From the NCBI GenBank assembly GCA_040360365.1, contig CP136412.1: a stretch of DNA of 64,000 bases, one strand, 5' to 3'. Below the pieces are notes generated by a model that had not been told where the DNA came from, searched no databases, and saw nothing but the letters and a program-made list of their open reading frames with translations. Position numbers and translations under genes: made by a program. This document shows, in pieces, positions 41,047-51,252 of the stretch. Origin of the DNA: Arcanobacterium_A hippocoleae_A. GTDB lineage: Bacteria; Actinomycetota; Actinomycetes; Actinomycetales; Actinomycetaceae. How positions within the stretch are numbered: position 1 is the stretch's first letter; each line of letters opens with the position of its first letter.

Positions 41047-42293
41047 ATGTATCAGGAAATTAAAAATTTGCACTCCGATGCACAGCAGGAGTGCTGGCTC
41101 TCGGATTGGCGGCTTGCGGGGCACAACCGTCGTCAAACGCCGATATCGCAGAAATCATTATCTGGACACAAACATCAGGCCCTGACGCTGAAGCGCAGCA
41201 GGCAACTTTCAAAGCCTACAACGCTGCTAACCCGCAATATAAAGTGAAGATGATTTCGATGAAGAAAGAAACCTTCAATGCCAAACTCGCAACCGCCGCA
41301 CGAAGCAGCAAAGACGTGCCGGATATTGCAGTAGTCGCTTCGGAAGAAGTTCCCACCTGGCAAGCCCAAGGAATCCTGGTTCCGTGGGGAGAATCTTTGC
41401 ACGGAACGAAAGTAACCGCAGACGCATACGTACCAGCAGCATGGAAAGTCGGAGAAATTGCTGGTGAACGCTATGGAATTCCCGGAACTATGCCCACATG
41501 GATTTCCTATTACAACAAGAAGCTCATAGACAAATACGTTCCTGGAGCTTTAGACGACGGAATCATAACTTTCGACGAGATTGACACCGCCGCACCGAAA
41601 GCGAAAGCAGATGGGGTTTACGTTTACGCAAATGCCTGGCCGTTCCAGAATTACGATAATCTCTATCTGCAAATGGGCGGAAAATGGCAAAACGATCAAG
41701 GAAATATTTCCGTCGCCAATAACATTTCAACAGCAGTATTTAAAAAGCTTCAGCAGCTGAACCGCGGCGGATACATGGTTCCGCACGGCAAAGATGCCGA
41801 CAAGGAATTCTTAAACGGCAAACTAATGGTTATTCCGCAAGGAACATGGATGCTGAATACTTTCAAAAAAGCAAAATTTGAATGGGGTGAATCTCTCGTA
41901 CCGCAGTGGGATATAAATAATCTTGTGCAAGCCTCAGGCACAGATCAATACGTGGTGATTAAATCTGCGCAGGAACGCCCCGCAGAGAAACTGAAAAGCA
42001 TGGCAAACCTGATGGAATGGCTGCAAAGCAATCAGCTGGAAATGTTGAAATCCGGAGCAAATCCCTCAGCTGTTGCAATGCTGGAGAATGAAGAATACTC
42101 CCGGATGCCGCAGTCTTTTCTGTTGAAAGACCCCAAAATGTTTAACGCAATCAGTATTATCACCACTCCCGGGCTGAGCTATGTGAATACAGAAATCGAT
42201 GCTCGAAGCTGGGATATGATCGACGGAAAAGCAGATATTGCCAAAACGCTGAAAACTATCCAGAAAACTGTCGAGCAGAAACTGCAGCAGTAG
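41047..42293 (+). CDS. Sugar ABC importer substrate-binding lipoprotein (one frameshift)
   Basis: About 415 aa. After correction the N-terminus is a lipoprotein signal (KKFALRCTAGVLALGLAACGAQ, lipobox LAAC). IIIWTQTSGPDAEAQQATFKAYNAANPQYKVKMI and GIPGTMPTWISYYNKKLIDKY are family-1 solute-binding features. ATG at 41047 has GGAG 5 nt upstream. Break at AAAAA 41062-41066. First gene of the importer/glycosidase operon. Confidence 0.85.
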
Positions 42294-42587
42294 TTTCCCA
42301 ACGCTCCTTTGTGTTCCTTTCAATTCATTATTCCCTTTCGATTTTCTCCTTTAAAAAATGCGGGTTTTGCAGGCGCATCCGCGGTAAATTCGCTTGCCCC
42401 GCAAAACTCGCATGAACTTAAAATCGCCGGCGCAAGAGATACACGAGAGGTAAGAGCCGTAAGCAATGTAAGAACACCGAAAAATATAAGAAACGGAAGA
42501 GCGCAGATACCGGCAATGCAATCAGAAAACTTTCGAGATTGAAACAAATAAAAGTCACTTAAATCGGAAAAACAGGCAGGTACGGAG

Positions 42588-43499
42588 ATGAATTCACCAA
42601 TGAAAAAGAAAAAGCTGCGGCGTTCGGGGTATCGTCCGACACTGTGGCCGGCTCTCTTTGTAGGGCCGCACGCAATTATTTTCGTACTTTTCTTCCTCAT
42701 TCCGGCTCTCTTCGGAATTTATATTTCTTTTACCCGATGGACCTTGTTCGACACTCCGCAATGGGTTGGGTTTGCTAATTTTCACGAGCTGCTTTTCGAC
42801 ACCGATTCCATCTATCACCAGCAGCTTGTCAGCGGTCTGGGCGCCACAGTATTTTTCGCCGCACTCACAGTGCCGTTGTGTATTGCTATTCCACTGTTTA
42901 TCGCAGCACTCCTGCAAAAAGTATCCCGGATCCAAAAATTTTTCCAGGCAATTTTCTATCTTCCAACTCTGTTCGCCGTATCTGCCGTCATGCTGATATG
43001 GGTATTCTTGCTCAGCCTTTCTTACGGACCGCTTCCGGCATGGTTCGGGCTTAGTATCAATATTTCTTCCACGCAGCCCTGGGCGTGGGCAGCTATTATC
43101 GGAATTACAGTGTGGTGGTGTATCGGCCAAAACCTCATTATTTATGCGGCTGCTTTCGGAAGTGTACCGCGAGAACATATCGAGGCAGCCCTCTTGGATG
43201 GAGCAAATTCGCGGCAAACGTTTTGGCACGTCCAGATTCCCGCTATTCGTTTTCCGCTGTTTTTCACGATTGTAACGACAGTTATCGCCCAGTTTAACGT
43301 CTATGGCCAACCGCTGATGTTCACAGCGGGAGGACCTAACAATTCAACAAAAGTTTTGCTGATGAATATTCAGGAAAATGCTTTTGGAGCAGGGATTCCG
43401 GCAGCCGGAATGAGCTGCGCAATGGCCGTCATTTTAGGAGCGTTCATCATTGCAGTCTCAGCAATCCAATTTGCAATTCTCAGGCGGAAAGGTGATTAA
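42588..43499 (+). CDS. Sugar ABC permease, MalF/UgpA-like
   Basis: 303 aa, intact, six membrane helices; the EAA loop reads EHIEAALLDGANSRQTFWHVQIPAI. Preceded by a 294-bp gap in which I see no gene. Works with the next permease; the ATPase is not encoded here and is probably a shared MsiK-type subunit. Confidence 0.9.
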   Translation: MNSPMKKKKLRRSGYRPTLWPALFVGPHAIIFVLFFLIPALFGIYISFTRWTLFDTPQWVGFANFHELLFDTDSIYHQQLVSGLGATVFFAALTVPLCIAIPLFIAALLQKVSRIQKFFQAIFYLPTLFAVSAVMLIWVFLLSLSYGPLPAWFGLSINISSTQPWAWAAIIGITVWWCIGQNLIIYAAAFGSVPREHIEAALLDGANSRQTFWHVQIPAIRFPLFFTIVTTVIAQFNVYGQPLMFTAGGPNNSTKVLLMNIQENAFGAGIPAAGMSCAMAVILGAFIIAVSAIQFAILRRKGD

Positions 43500-43502
43500 A
43501 AA

Positions 43503-44343
43503 ATGATTAGCATAAAGAAAAATCCGGCAGCTCGCATCCTTGCGCTAATACTTCTTATATTTCTTGGCATACTGTGGATTTTCCCGCTTGTGTGGGCATT
43601 TTTCACGGCTTTCAAATCAAATAACGAGATTGCAACTTCTGATTTTCAGCTTCTCCCCAGCAATGGTCTGCCGAAAATTTTTCAATTCTGCTAAATAATA
43701 GTGAACAGACACCAGTGCTGCGCTGGTTTGTTAATTCATTTATCATCGCTTCCGGGCAAACAATTCTCGTGACGGTTTTAGTTGCGCTCGCATCTTACGG
43801 CTACACCAGATTACAGTTTCGCGGACGAGATGCTTTATTCACATTTTTACTCGGAACCATGATGTTTCCAACCGTTTTGAACCTTATTCCAAACTATAAA
43901 ATCGTGGATATGCTCGGCTGGATAAATACCCCGCTCGCCGTCGTTATTCCAGGAGCGGCCGGGGTTTACAACATTTTTCTTGTGCAGCAGTTCGTCAAAG
44001 GAATTCCGTTGGAACTTGATGAAGCTGCCCGCGTTGACGGCGCGAATCATTGGCAAATTTTTACCAGAATTATTCTCCCTTTGATTAAACCGGCTTTAAC
44101 GGTTGTGGCTCTTTTACGTTCACAGGAGCATGGAATGATTTCCTCTGGCCGTCCATCGTGATGACAGACGTAAATACTATGCCGATCACTCCCGGATTAC
44201 AGCTTTTACAAGGGCAATATGAAACATTCCCCGGCATCGCAATAGCGGGCGCCATAATTGCGCTAGTTCCGATGTTTCTCATGTTCATTTTTGCCCAAAA
44301 ATATTTCATGCAGGCACTGGCGCTTACCAGCGGAATTAAATAA
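43503..44343 (+). CDS. Sugar ABC permease, MalG/UgpE-like (two frameshifts)
   Basis: About 280 aa after repair. EAA loop ELDEAARVDGANHWQIFTRIILPLIKPAL. Breaks: AAAA at 43674-43677 (restores PKNFSILLNNSEQTPVLRWF) and TTTT at 44112-44115 (restores VALFTFTGAWNDFLWPSIV). Starts 3 nt after the first permease. Confidence 0.85.
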
Positions 44344-44424
44344 AAATCCGACGCACTTACTCATTCTCCGCCCCCGCCCTTATCCGGCATTGGATACCAG
44401 CGAAACTACAAAGAAGGTTATTTT

Positions 44425-46244
44425 ATGAAACGTAATGAATATCCGCGCCCCCGATTTCGCCGCGGCAACTGGATTAATCTCAACGGCCAATGGCATTTCG
44501 CATTTGACGACGGCAATATTGGATTGACAAACAAATGGTATACCGGTTCAGTAGATTTTCCGCTGCGGATTAATGTTCCATTCGTTTACGAGTCTCCGCT
44601 GAGCGGAATCAACAATCAAGACCGCCACGATACAGTGTGGTACAAACGCGAATTTACCTGCCCGCATATTGACGATACAGAGATTGTCTTGCTGCATTTC
44701 GGCGCGGCAGACTATCACACTCAAGTATTTATCAACGGCCATATGGCGGCTGAACATCATGGCGGAGAAACTCCTTTTTCCGCAAATATCACCCCATATT
44801 TATCTGGCATATCGGATAACAATTCCCAAATTCTTACAGTCCGAATTGCAGACAGATTAGATGATGAGACTCTTCCGCGCGGCAAGCAGTTTTGGCAAAC
44901 TAAATCAGATGGGATTTGGTACACCCGCAGCACGGGAATTTGGCAAACTGTGTGGATTGAAATAGTTCACAAGAAACATATAGATTCAGCTGATTTCCAA
45001 TGCGATATTGACCGCGGATACGTTGAAATGGAGGTAGTGAGCGAATCTGCACGAGCAGGCGATAATTTACGCTACACCGTCAGGAAAAAGATATTTTCGT
45101 CGCCCAAGGCGTTCTAACATGGCCCGATTCTGCTTCAAGTCTGCGCTGGCAGATTGATTATGCTCAAGAACATGTCTTTAATCTTGGGGTGCATGGCGAA
45201 GGAAACTATCTGTGGAGTCCGGAATACCCAAATCTTTTCGAGGTCACTCTTGAATTAACCGACGGCGAATCACAAAACATTATTGATACTGTACATACCT
45301 ATTTTGGTCTGCGGAAAATTGAAGCAAAAAACGGCATGATTTATCTCAATAACCGTCCTTACTATCAAAAACTCGTGTTAGATCAGGGATATTGGCCGCA
45401 GGGTTTGTTAACAGCCGCTCATGATGATGATTATCGGAAAGATATTGAACTCGCGAAAGCAATGGGATTTAATGGCTGCAGGAAACATCAGAAACTCGAA
45501 GATCCGCGCTTTCTTTACTGGGCTGATACTCTCGGGTTTTTAGTGTGGGAAGAAGGATCTTCAGCTCCCCTGTTTTCTCCGCGTTCTGTACAGCGTGTCA
45601 GTCAGGAATGGACGGAAATCATTCAACGCGATAAATCACACCCGTCAATCATCGTCTGGGTTCCGCTTAACGAAAGTTGGGGAGTTCCGTCGATAAATAA
45701 CAGTTCCAGCCAGCAGCATTATTCGCAGGCTCTCTATCATCTGGTGAAATCGCTTGACTCCACCAGGCTTGTTGATTCTAACGACGGCTGGGAGCAGACA
45801 GTGACGGATATTTGTGCGGTTCATAATTATTGCCACGGGGAAGTGGGAGACATAAAGCAGTATGCGGAGTTTGCGCACTCAATCTCTGATGCGCATGCGC
45901 TCGTTAATTATTCGCTTAATGGCCGTGAAATTTTTGCTTCCGGATTCAGCTATATGGGGCAGCCGATTATTCTGAGCGAATGCGGCGGAATTGCTTCTGC
46001 CGAGGATACGGACGGTTGGGGATATACAACAGTGGCAACAGCGGAAGCATTCTTGGAAGAATATCGGCGGCTTATTGGGGCGATTTATTCCTCGCAAAGT
46101 CTTTGGGGATTTTGCTATACCCAGTTGACGGACGTTGAACAGGAAAAGAATGGACTATTGAACTACGATCGGCAGCCAAAATGTTCTTTAGAAGAACTTA
46201 AGAAAATTAACACAGCTCACCATCCGCACTCTTTAGGGCGGTAA
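44425..46244 (+). CDS. Glycoside hydrolase family 2 (one frameshift)
   Basis: About 606 aa. N-terminal jelly-roll sugar-binding domain (NLNGQWHFAFDDGN; VFINGHMAAEHHGGETPFSANITPYL), Ig-like middle, TIM barrel with acid/base VWVPLNESWG and nucleophile ILSECGGI. Activity could be beta-galactosidase, glucuronidase or mannosidase-like; not decidable. Lacking a signal peptide, it would act in the cytoplasm on the imported sugar. Break at AAAAA 45085-45089 (VRKKDIFVAQGVLTWPD). Confidence 0.85.
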
Positions 46245-46333
46245 GAGGTGCCGCGGCAGCTGCTGCAGGCTCCTGCCGTCGCCGTTATAAAGAGAAAGAA
46301 GATTATTGCGCTCCTATCGGTGAACAGCCCTAG

Positions 46334-46992
46334 TTAGTATCCGGCTTTGATTGCGGTAACTGTAAGTTCCGCCCTGCTGCTGAAGCCGGTGGCGCTGAAT
46401 ATATCGCTAACATATGAGCGGATGGTTGTTTCGCTCAAGCCGAGTTCTCCGGCGATGGTTTTGTTTGTTTTCGCTTTGATAATTCGGTCAAATACGATTC
46501 GCAGATGGGATGGAAGCTGCTCTACTGCGTCGATAAAATCCTGATAGTTTTCGTGATTAATCTGCGCTTTCAGATAGATGTCTGCGACTAGTTGCGCAGG
46601 TCTGGGACTCATAACATTAATACCGGTGTAAACTTGCTTAATCAACAGGGCAAGCTGTTCTCCAGAAATGTCTTTAGTGAGGAAACCTTCACATTCGCCG
46701 CAAGAGATTGCGCCAACGATTCTTCATGTTCAAAAGCGGTAAGCATAACGACGGCGATGTACGGATAGTCGCGCCCTAATATTTTTGCAACAGCTATTCC
46801 ATCCAATACCGGCATATCCACGTCGATAAGCGCCACATCTACGAGGTTGCGTTCAACAGCAGCGAGAGCTTCTACCCCGTTAGCGGCAGTAGCGCTTACA
46901 GTAATCCCGTCTTGATAATTAAAAATAGCAGCCAGCCCATCACGAACAATTGGATCGTCGTCAGCTATCAGCAGGTTAATTGCGCCGCTCAT
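46334..46992 (-). CDS. NarL/LuxR-type response regulator (one frameshift)
   Basis: About 219 aa. Receiver: LLIADDDPIVRDGL, phospho-acceptor VALIDVDMPVLDG, Thr VVMLTAF, Lys VKGFLTKD. C-terminal LuxR helix-turn-helix: TNKTIAGELGLSETTIRSYVSDIF. One base at + strand CC 46686-46687 joins ANVKG to FLTKDISGEQLALLIKQ. ATG overlaps the kinase stop (ATGA). Confidence 0.87.
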
Positions 46993-48100
46993 AATTCTTC
47001 TCCTTGCGCGATGGCAGCGATAATTATCCACTCGTCGTTGTCACCGAAAAACGTTAATTCTGCGCCGCTGGATTGGAATCGCTGCTGGAGATTTACCAGC
47101 CCGAAACCACCGGTAATACCTGAAATATGGTCGCGTTTTATAATGTCGTTACGCATCGTTAAGCGCAGGATACGGGAATCTTCTTCCACAATGAGGTCTA
47201 CCGTGCTTGAGTCTGGCGCGTATTTGAGAGCGTTTGCGGCAGCTTCGCGAATAAACAACGAGGCCAGTATAATACTGTGACGGTCAAGGCGCTGATCAAG
47301 GAAGGTATCAGCTTCAACATTGAGTGTAATGTTGCGGGTGGTGAGCATAGTTGCGGACATGCTAATGGCTTCATCGAGGCTTGGATGAGATTCGCGCGAA
47401 TCAAGATTCAGAATCATCGGACGAATCCGCCGTGAAGCAGTTTGCGCCATCTGCGCTAGCGGGCTTAACTCATCTTGCAGTTCAGGATGCCCCAAAGCGA
47501 TTTTTGCGCCGTGATTGCCACTTGAGATAAATCTTTCGCGATTGTGTCATGCAGTTGGACTGCCAATTCTGAACGGATTCGCGCACTGGATTCCTCAGCG
47601 CGATTCAAATCCGCAGCTGCGGTACGTAAACGGGTTTCTAACACACGCAATGCAGCACCTATTGACGCAACAATAACTAGTACAATCAAAGATCCCAATG
47701 CTTGCCTGGCAAAATCATCACTCGTCACAAGATGCACAATTTCGCACATCAACAAAGCACTTGCCGCAGGAAGAAACCAGCCGCGCATCCACCAGATTAC
47801 GCATACAAGATATACGCCAAAGACGTGGAAATTAAGCATATTGCCAAACGGCGTCAAATACAGCACTATATACAAGACCGTGTACACAATTTCGCATGGA
47901 CGCACAAAACCTGCAGCAATCAAAACGCCTGCAAACACCAGCAACAGCAATAACTGCGAGCTGCTGAAACTCACGCTTTCAAGTGTTACAAGCAGCTCAA
48001 AGAGCAGGATAATGCCAGCGCACACAAAATATACACATCGATATATTGGTATCAGTATTGAGATATCTCGCCGTATCGGAAGCAGTATTTTTACAGTCAT
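46989..48100 (-). CDS. HPK7-type sensor histidine kinase (one frameshift)
   Basis: About 370 aa. Five or six hydrophobic segments in the first 150 residues, a coiled coil, then the H-box VQLHDTIAKDLSQVAITAQK and the ATPase motifs REAAANALKYA (N box) and GGFGLVNLQQR (G box). Break at + strand TTTTT 47511-47515 (AQKIALGHPELQDELSPL). Partner of the response regulator; signal unknown. Confidence 0.87.
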
Positions 48101-48116
48101 CGGCTATTGGGCCGGT

Positions 48117-48323
48117 TTAAGACTCTCCATGCTTACATATTGGCATGAATGGCAGGATTATACATAGCAGGTCCATACTTTCCGGCAGAGCTGTCTCGGA
48201 TATTTGACTAGCCGGTACGCTTCGCTCAGCTGTAACCGGCAGTACAGGTGCGGGCATTATCAGTACAGCAGAAGCAGTCAATGCTGATACCGCAATTTTC
48301 CTTAGACGTGTTAAAACAACCAT
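48117..48323 (-). CDS. Small secreted or membrane peptide upstream of the kinase
   Basis: 68 aa starting MVVLTRLRKIAVSALTASAVLIMPAPVLPVTAERS, a plausible signal peptide, and ending 16 bp before the kinase start. The C-terminal half looks less protein-like and could be frameshifted. Could be a small secreted accessory or signal for the two-component system; family not recognised. Confidence 0.35.
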   Translation of the reverse strand: MVVLTRLRKIAVSALTASAVLIMPAPVLPVTAERSVPASQISETALPESMDLLCIILPFMPICKHGES

Positions 48324-48425
48324 ATTCTCTACATCCGATCCGTTCATACAGCAGCAATAACGACAGTGCAGCAACCATAGTGCAGCTAGATAGCATTCTC
48401 AGATTAGCAAACACTCCTGCTTCCA

Positions 48426-48469
48426 GATACCGATATTTGTCAGGGTAGGATACCGACATTTGTCAGGGT
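48426..48469. promoter_or_regulatory. 21-bp direct repeat upstream of the PH-like gene
   Basis: GATACCGAYATTTGTCAGGGT at 48426-48446 and 48449-48469, period 23 bp (about two helical turns), one mismatch. Located between the leftward two-component operon and the rightward gene at 48557. A tandem activator site, perhaps for the adjacent response regulator. Confidence 0.6.
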
Positions 48470-48556
48470 TGCCAAGATACTTTCATTTGATATGTTCAAT
48501 AAGAACTCTCTGAATAAGCTTTTGAGAGTTACACCAACAAGAAAGCGAGAAATACT

Positions 48557-49017
48557 ATGGGAGTATTTTCTGAGATACGGCAAACACATATCGAAGCACT
48601 GCTGAAAAACGCGGTATCGATACTGGTCAAACGTATGTAGTGGCTCGCCGTCATAACTCGTGGTGGAAAGGTCTCCTGAAGCTGCTTGCCTCAAATCTGT
48701 ATTACGCAATGGATGGCGCAGTGATTCGTGTTGTTGCCGCTACTGATCAGGGGCTGTTTATCGCTAATCCATACTTTCAGGTAAGCAACACGCAGTTTGC
48801 GGATCTTGATGACAAATACATCCAGATTATTCCGTGGGAACAAGCTCTTCCCGTAACAATAGACCGCAATTGGCGAATAGCCACTTTGAGCTGGATGGAC
48901 GGCGGTAAACGAAAAACTTGGGTAGTGGATTTAGACAACCCCGGTATCTGGAGTTTCAACCCCGCCAACCTCGACCGGTTCCAAAAAGCAATTCAAGAAA
49001 AAGGACAACAACAATGA
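48557..49017 (+). CDS. Small PH-like domain protein, unknown function (one frameshift)
   Basis: About 153 aa after adding one A to AAAAA at 48605-48609, giving MGVFSEIRQTHIEALLKKRGIDTGQTYVVARRHNSWWKGLLKLLASNLYYAM read in segments. Beta-rich pattern with IIPWEQALPVTIDRNWRIATLSWMDGGKRKTWVVDL resembles bacterial PH-like domains. No transmembrane helix. Downstream of the 21-bp direct repeats. Confidence 0.6.
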
Positions 49018-49106
49018 AAACTAGACTCACAACCCTGCTTTTATCGGCATTATTAACACTCGGCATATTTAGAATTTCGCCCGCAGCGAATGCGACGGGG
49101 TTGTGA
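49014..49106 (+). CDS. 30-aa signal-peptide-like frame coupled to the PH-like gene
   Basis: ATG overlaps the preceding stop (ATGA). Sequence MKTRLTTLLLSALLTLGIF then ISPAANATGL: a signal peptide with nothing after it. If the GGGG at 49097-49100 lacks a base it is extended by only six codons. Either the remnant of a secreted protein gene or a very short exported peptide. Confidence 0.4.
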   Translation: MKTRLTTLLLSALLTLGIFRISPAANATGL

Positions 49107-49360
49107 TAACTAGGAAGTCTTGACAGCCAGGAAAGCGGCATAACCATCAGCGCGGTGTTTATGCCGCTTCTGGTGTTTATACCGCTTCTTGCTAACTTGC
49201 AGGCAAGGCTGGATTAGCATAAGCGCTTATGCGGCGTTCCCAGCATTTGCTTTTTTGCTGGTGCACTGGCGAAAACTTAGCAGGTAAGAGCATTACAAGT
49301 CATTACAAAATCTCACCCGCTAAGCCGGTCTTCACATTTACACCAGTTACGCGAATCTGG

Positions 49361-50413
49361 CTACCGATAGTTGCATTGAATAACAGCGTCGATAAGGCGT
49401 TCTCCTGGGAAGTCTGCAATAACAACCCCTGCCTGAGAAATACTATTCTGCTGCAAATAATCAGCGGCGAGTGTGTTTGTTCCTTCGAACGAAATTGTTG
49501 CAATCCCGAGGAATACCGCAGTTCTTGGAAAATCCGGATACATGTGTCTAAACCCTGGGGTGGTGTATCCGGTGGAAAGCCGCGAAGCATTTGTTTCCGG
49601 ATTGGAGTGTCCGCTAGCCACGAAATACGGGAATGCACCGCCGGATCCAGATAAATGATTCAAATGGATCTTCCCGCTTCGATCTGAATTGGCACGATAA
49701 ATTTCTTGTTTCACATCCGACCATTTGCTGTATAAATCCCAATTTGTGGTCAAATGATAGTTGTCTTGTTTCGGCAGTCTTGCATAAGAAATCCCCTGCG
49801 AAAGTCCCCAAATATCGGATAAAACCACTACTTTTCCCCGCACCTGCCCAAGCGTCGGATTATCAGTGTTGTTAAGTGAACGATTCCAAAACAGCCCCGG
49901 ATATGCTTGATCGTATTTAGCAAACAAATCCCACATGGATTTATCAGGTACACGCGAATGTTCTTGTTTCACGCGCATTAAAATGGTCTCCGTCGGAAAC
50001 TGGGTTAAATATTGCGAGATCGTTTCAAGCACATCATTAAAAGAGACCCCAAGATAAACACTGCCATGATAAATTTTGAAAACATCACCCTCATGGCTCA
50101 GGCGAATGTCAAGATAGCGAATTCCAGAATCAAGCTGCTGGCGGAGATTCATTGTCTGCGTGCGCACGATATCTTTGAACGGTAAAGTTGCCGAGTAAGC
50201 CATTGTGTCATGCGTGCCGGGAATCGAAATATCACTTAGCCGACGGTTGTCTGGAATCGTGATCATCCAATCTTGATATTGTTCAATGAACTGGGATGCA
50301 GCAGATTCCTCATGCCAATATGCTCGGTCATAATGGGCAAACGCTTGCGTTGGAAGCAGAAGAAATATTAAACCAGCACCGACGGCACACATTTTACGTA
50401 AAATTTTAAACAT
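49361..50413 (-). CDS. Secreted phosphatidylinositol-specific phospholipase C
   Basis: 350 aa from ATG 50413 (AAAGGTG upstream). Signal peptide MFKILRKMCAVGAGLIFLLLPTQAFA, then the PI-PLC barrel with the two catalytic histidines in SIPGTHDTMAY and KIYHGSVY, and RYLDIRL. Cleaves phosphatidylinositol and often GPI anchors; in Gram-positive pathogens such enzymes act on host membranes. Host interaction here is inference. Intact. The in-frame region before the ATG lies in a repetitive tract (about 50460-50560) and is not part of the protein. Confidence 0.88.
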   Translation of the reverse strand: MFKILRKMCAVGAGLIFLLLPTQAFAHYDRAYWHEESAASQFIEQYQDWMITIPDNRRLSDISIPGTHDTMAYSATLPFKDIVRTQTMNLRQQLDSGIRYLDIRLSHEGDVFKIYHGSVYLGVSFNDVLETISQYLTQFPTETILMRVKQEHSRVPDKSMWDLFAKYDQAYPGLFWNRSLNNTDNPTLGQVRGKVVVLSDIWGLSQGISYARLPKQDNYHLTTNWDLYSKWSDVKQEIYRANSDRSGKIHLNHLSGSGGAFPYFVASGHSNPETNASRLSTGYTTPGFRHMYPDFPRTAVFLGIATISFEGTNTLAADYLQQNSISQAGVVIADFPGERLIDAVIQCNYR

Positions 50414-50812
50414 TTTAATTTCACCTTTGAAAAATTCGATTAAAAATAGTGCAGGAAACGGTGTGTACAAACCCAAACCCGGACTCGTGTACAGACCCGA
50501 ATCTGGATCCACGTATACAAACCAGGATTCATATACAGACCCAAACCCGGACTCACACACCGAGCTACCACTGCACTAAACTGCGTTAGCACTGCGCGGT
50601 TGCCGCGCTATCGCTGCGTAATGTTAATTATAAAACTATTCAGCAGACCATGCTTTATTCTGCGCTCCTCGTTTTCTTCTAGTTCTTCTAATTATCGTTT
50701 CTTCTAGTTATTACTTATTACAGCGCCGACGGATGCAATCTCTCAGCGCGAAAATGCGGAAAGTCCTTATTATTCGGGTTCAGTTTATTTGAGTTCAGTT
50801 TGGACGATTTCA

Positions 50813-50864
50813 AGCGGTGTTTTTGCACAGCGGTCACGCTTGATCTATGCAAAAACACCGCTTT
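50813..50864. repeat. Long hairpin AAGCGGTGTTTTTGCA
   Basis: 16-bp perfect inverted repeat (50813-50828 and 50849-50864) with a 20-nt loop. Related to the shorter hairpin at 1176-1220, so more likely a dispersed element than a terminator for either neighbour. Confidence 0.8.
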
Positions 50865-50936
50865 CCATCCGACAGTCACCGGTTTTTTCTTCCACTAAGA
50901 CAAACAAAAATATGAAGAGCCGTCAAAGTCGATTTC

Positions 50937-51015
50937 GCCATCAGTTACGTGTGTTCATAGGCTTTTTGCCATCAGTTACGTAACCTTGCAGGGACTTTGT
51001 CGCCAGTTGTCTGAG
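50937..51015. repeat. GCCATCAGTTACGT motif array
   Basis: Copies at 50937-50950 and 50968-50981, and a degenerate GCCAGTTGT copy near 51002, spaced 31-34 bp. Same family as the arrays at 36461 and 57971. Confidence 0.75.
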
Positions 51016-51252
51016 ATTTGATGGATTTTGCCGCCAGTTTCGTCGCTTTGGACAAATTCTGTAGGTACTTACACAAACCCGCATACACTCTGCCACCGGA
51101 TGGAAGAAAATAAGCGCGGGCATGGCGTATGTTTTGAGCGCAAAATAATTGTTCGCCATGAATACGGATACGGATCCCAAAATGGGTGCGTATGGAAGTT
51201 AGAAAACACTACCTCCACACGCACCCATCAGGTAACTTAGTGCTTATAGCTG

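Larger units (their letters stand above)
50414..51252. other. Repeat-rich intergenic region, 839 bp
   Basis: Contains imperfect repeats of GTRTACARACCC (about 50460-50560), the long hairpin at 50813-50864 and the 14-bp motif array at 50937-51015. No gene supported. Confidence 0.6.
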
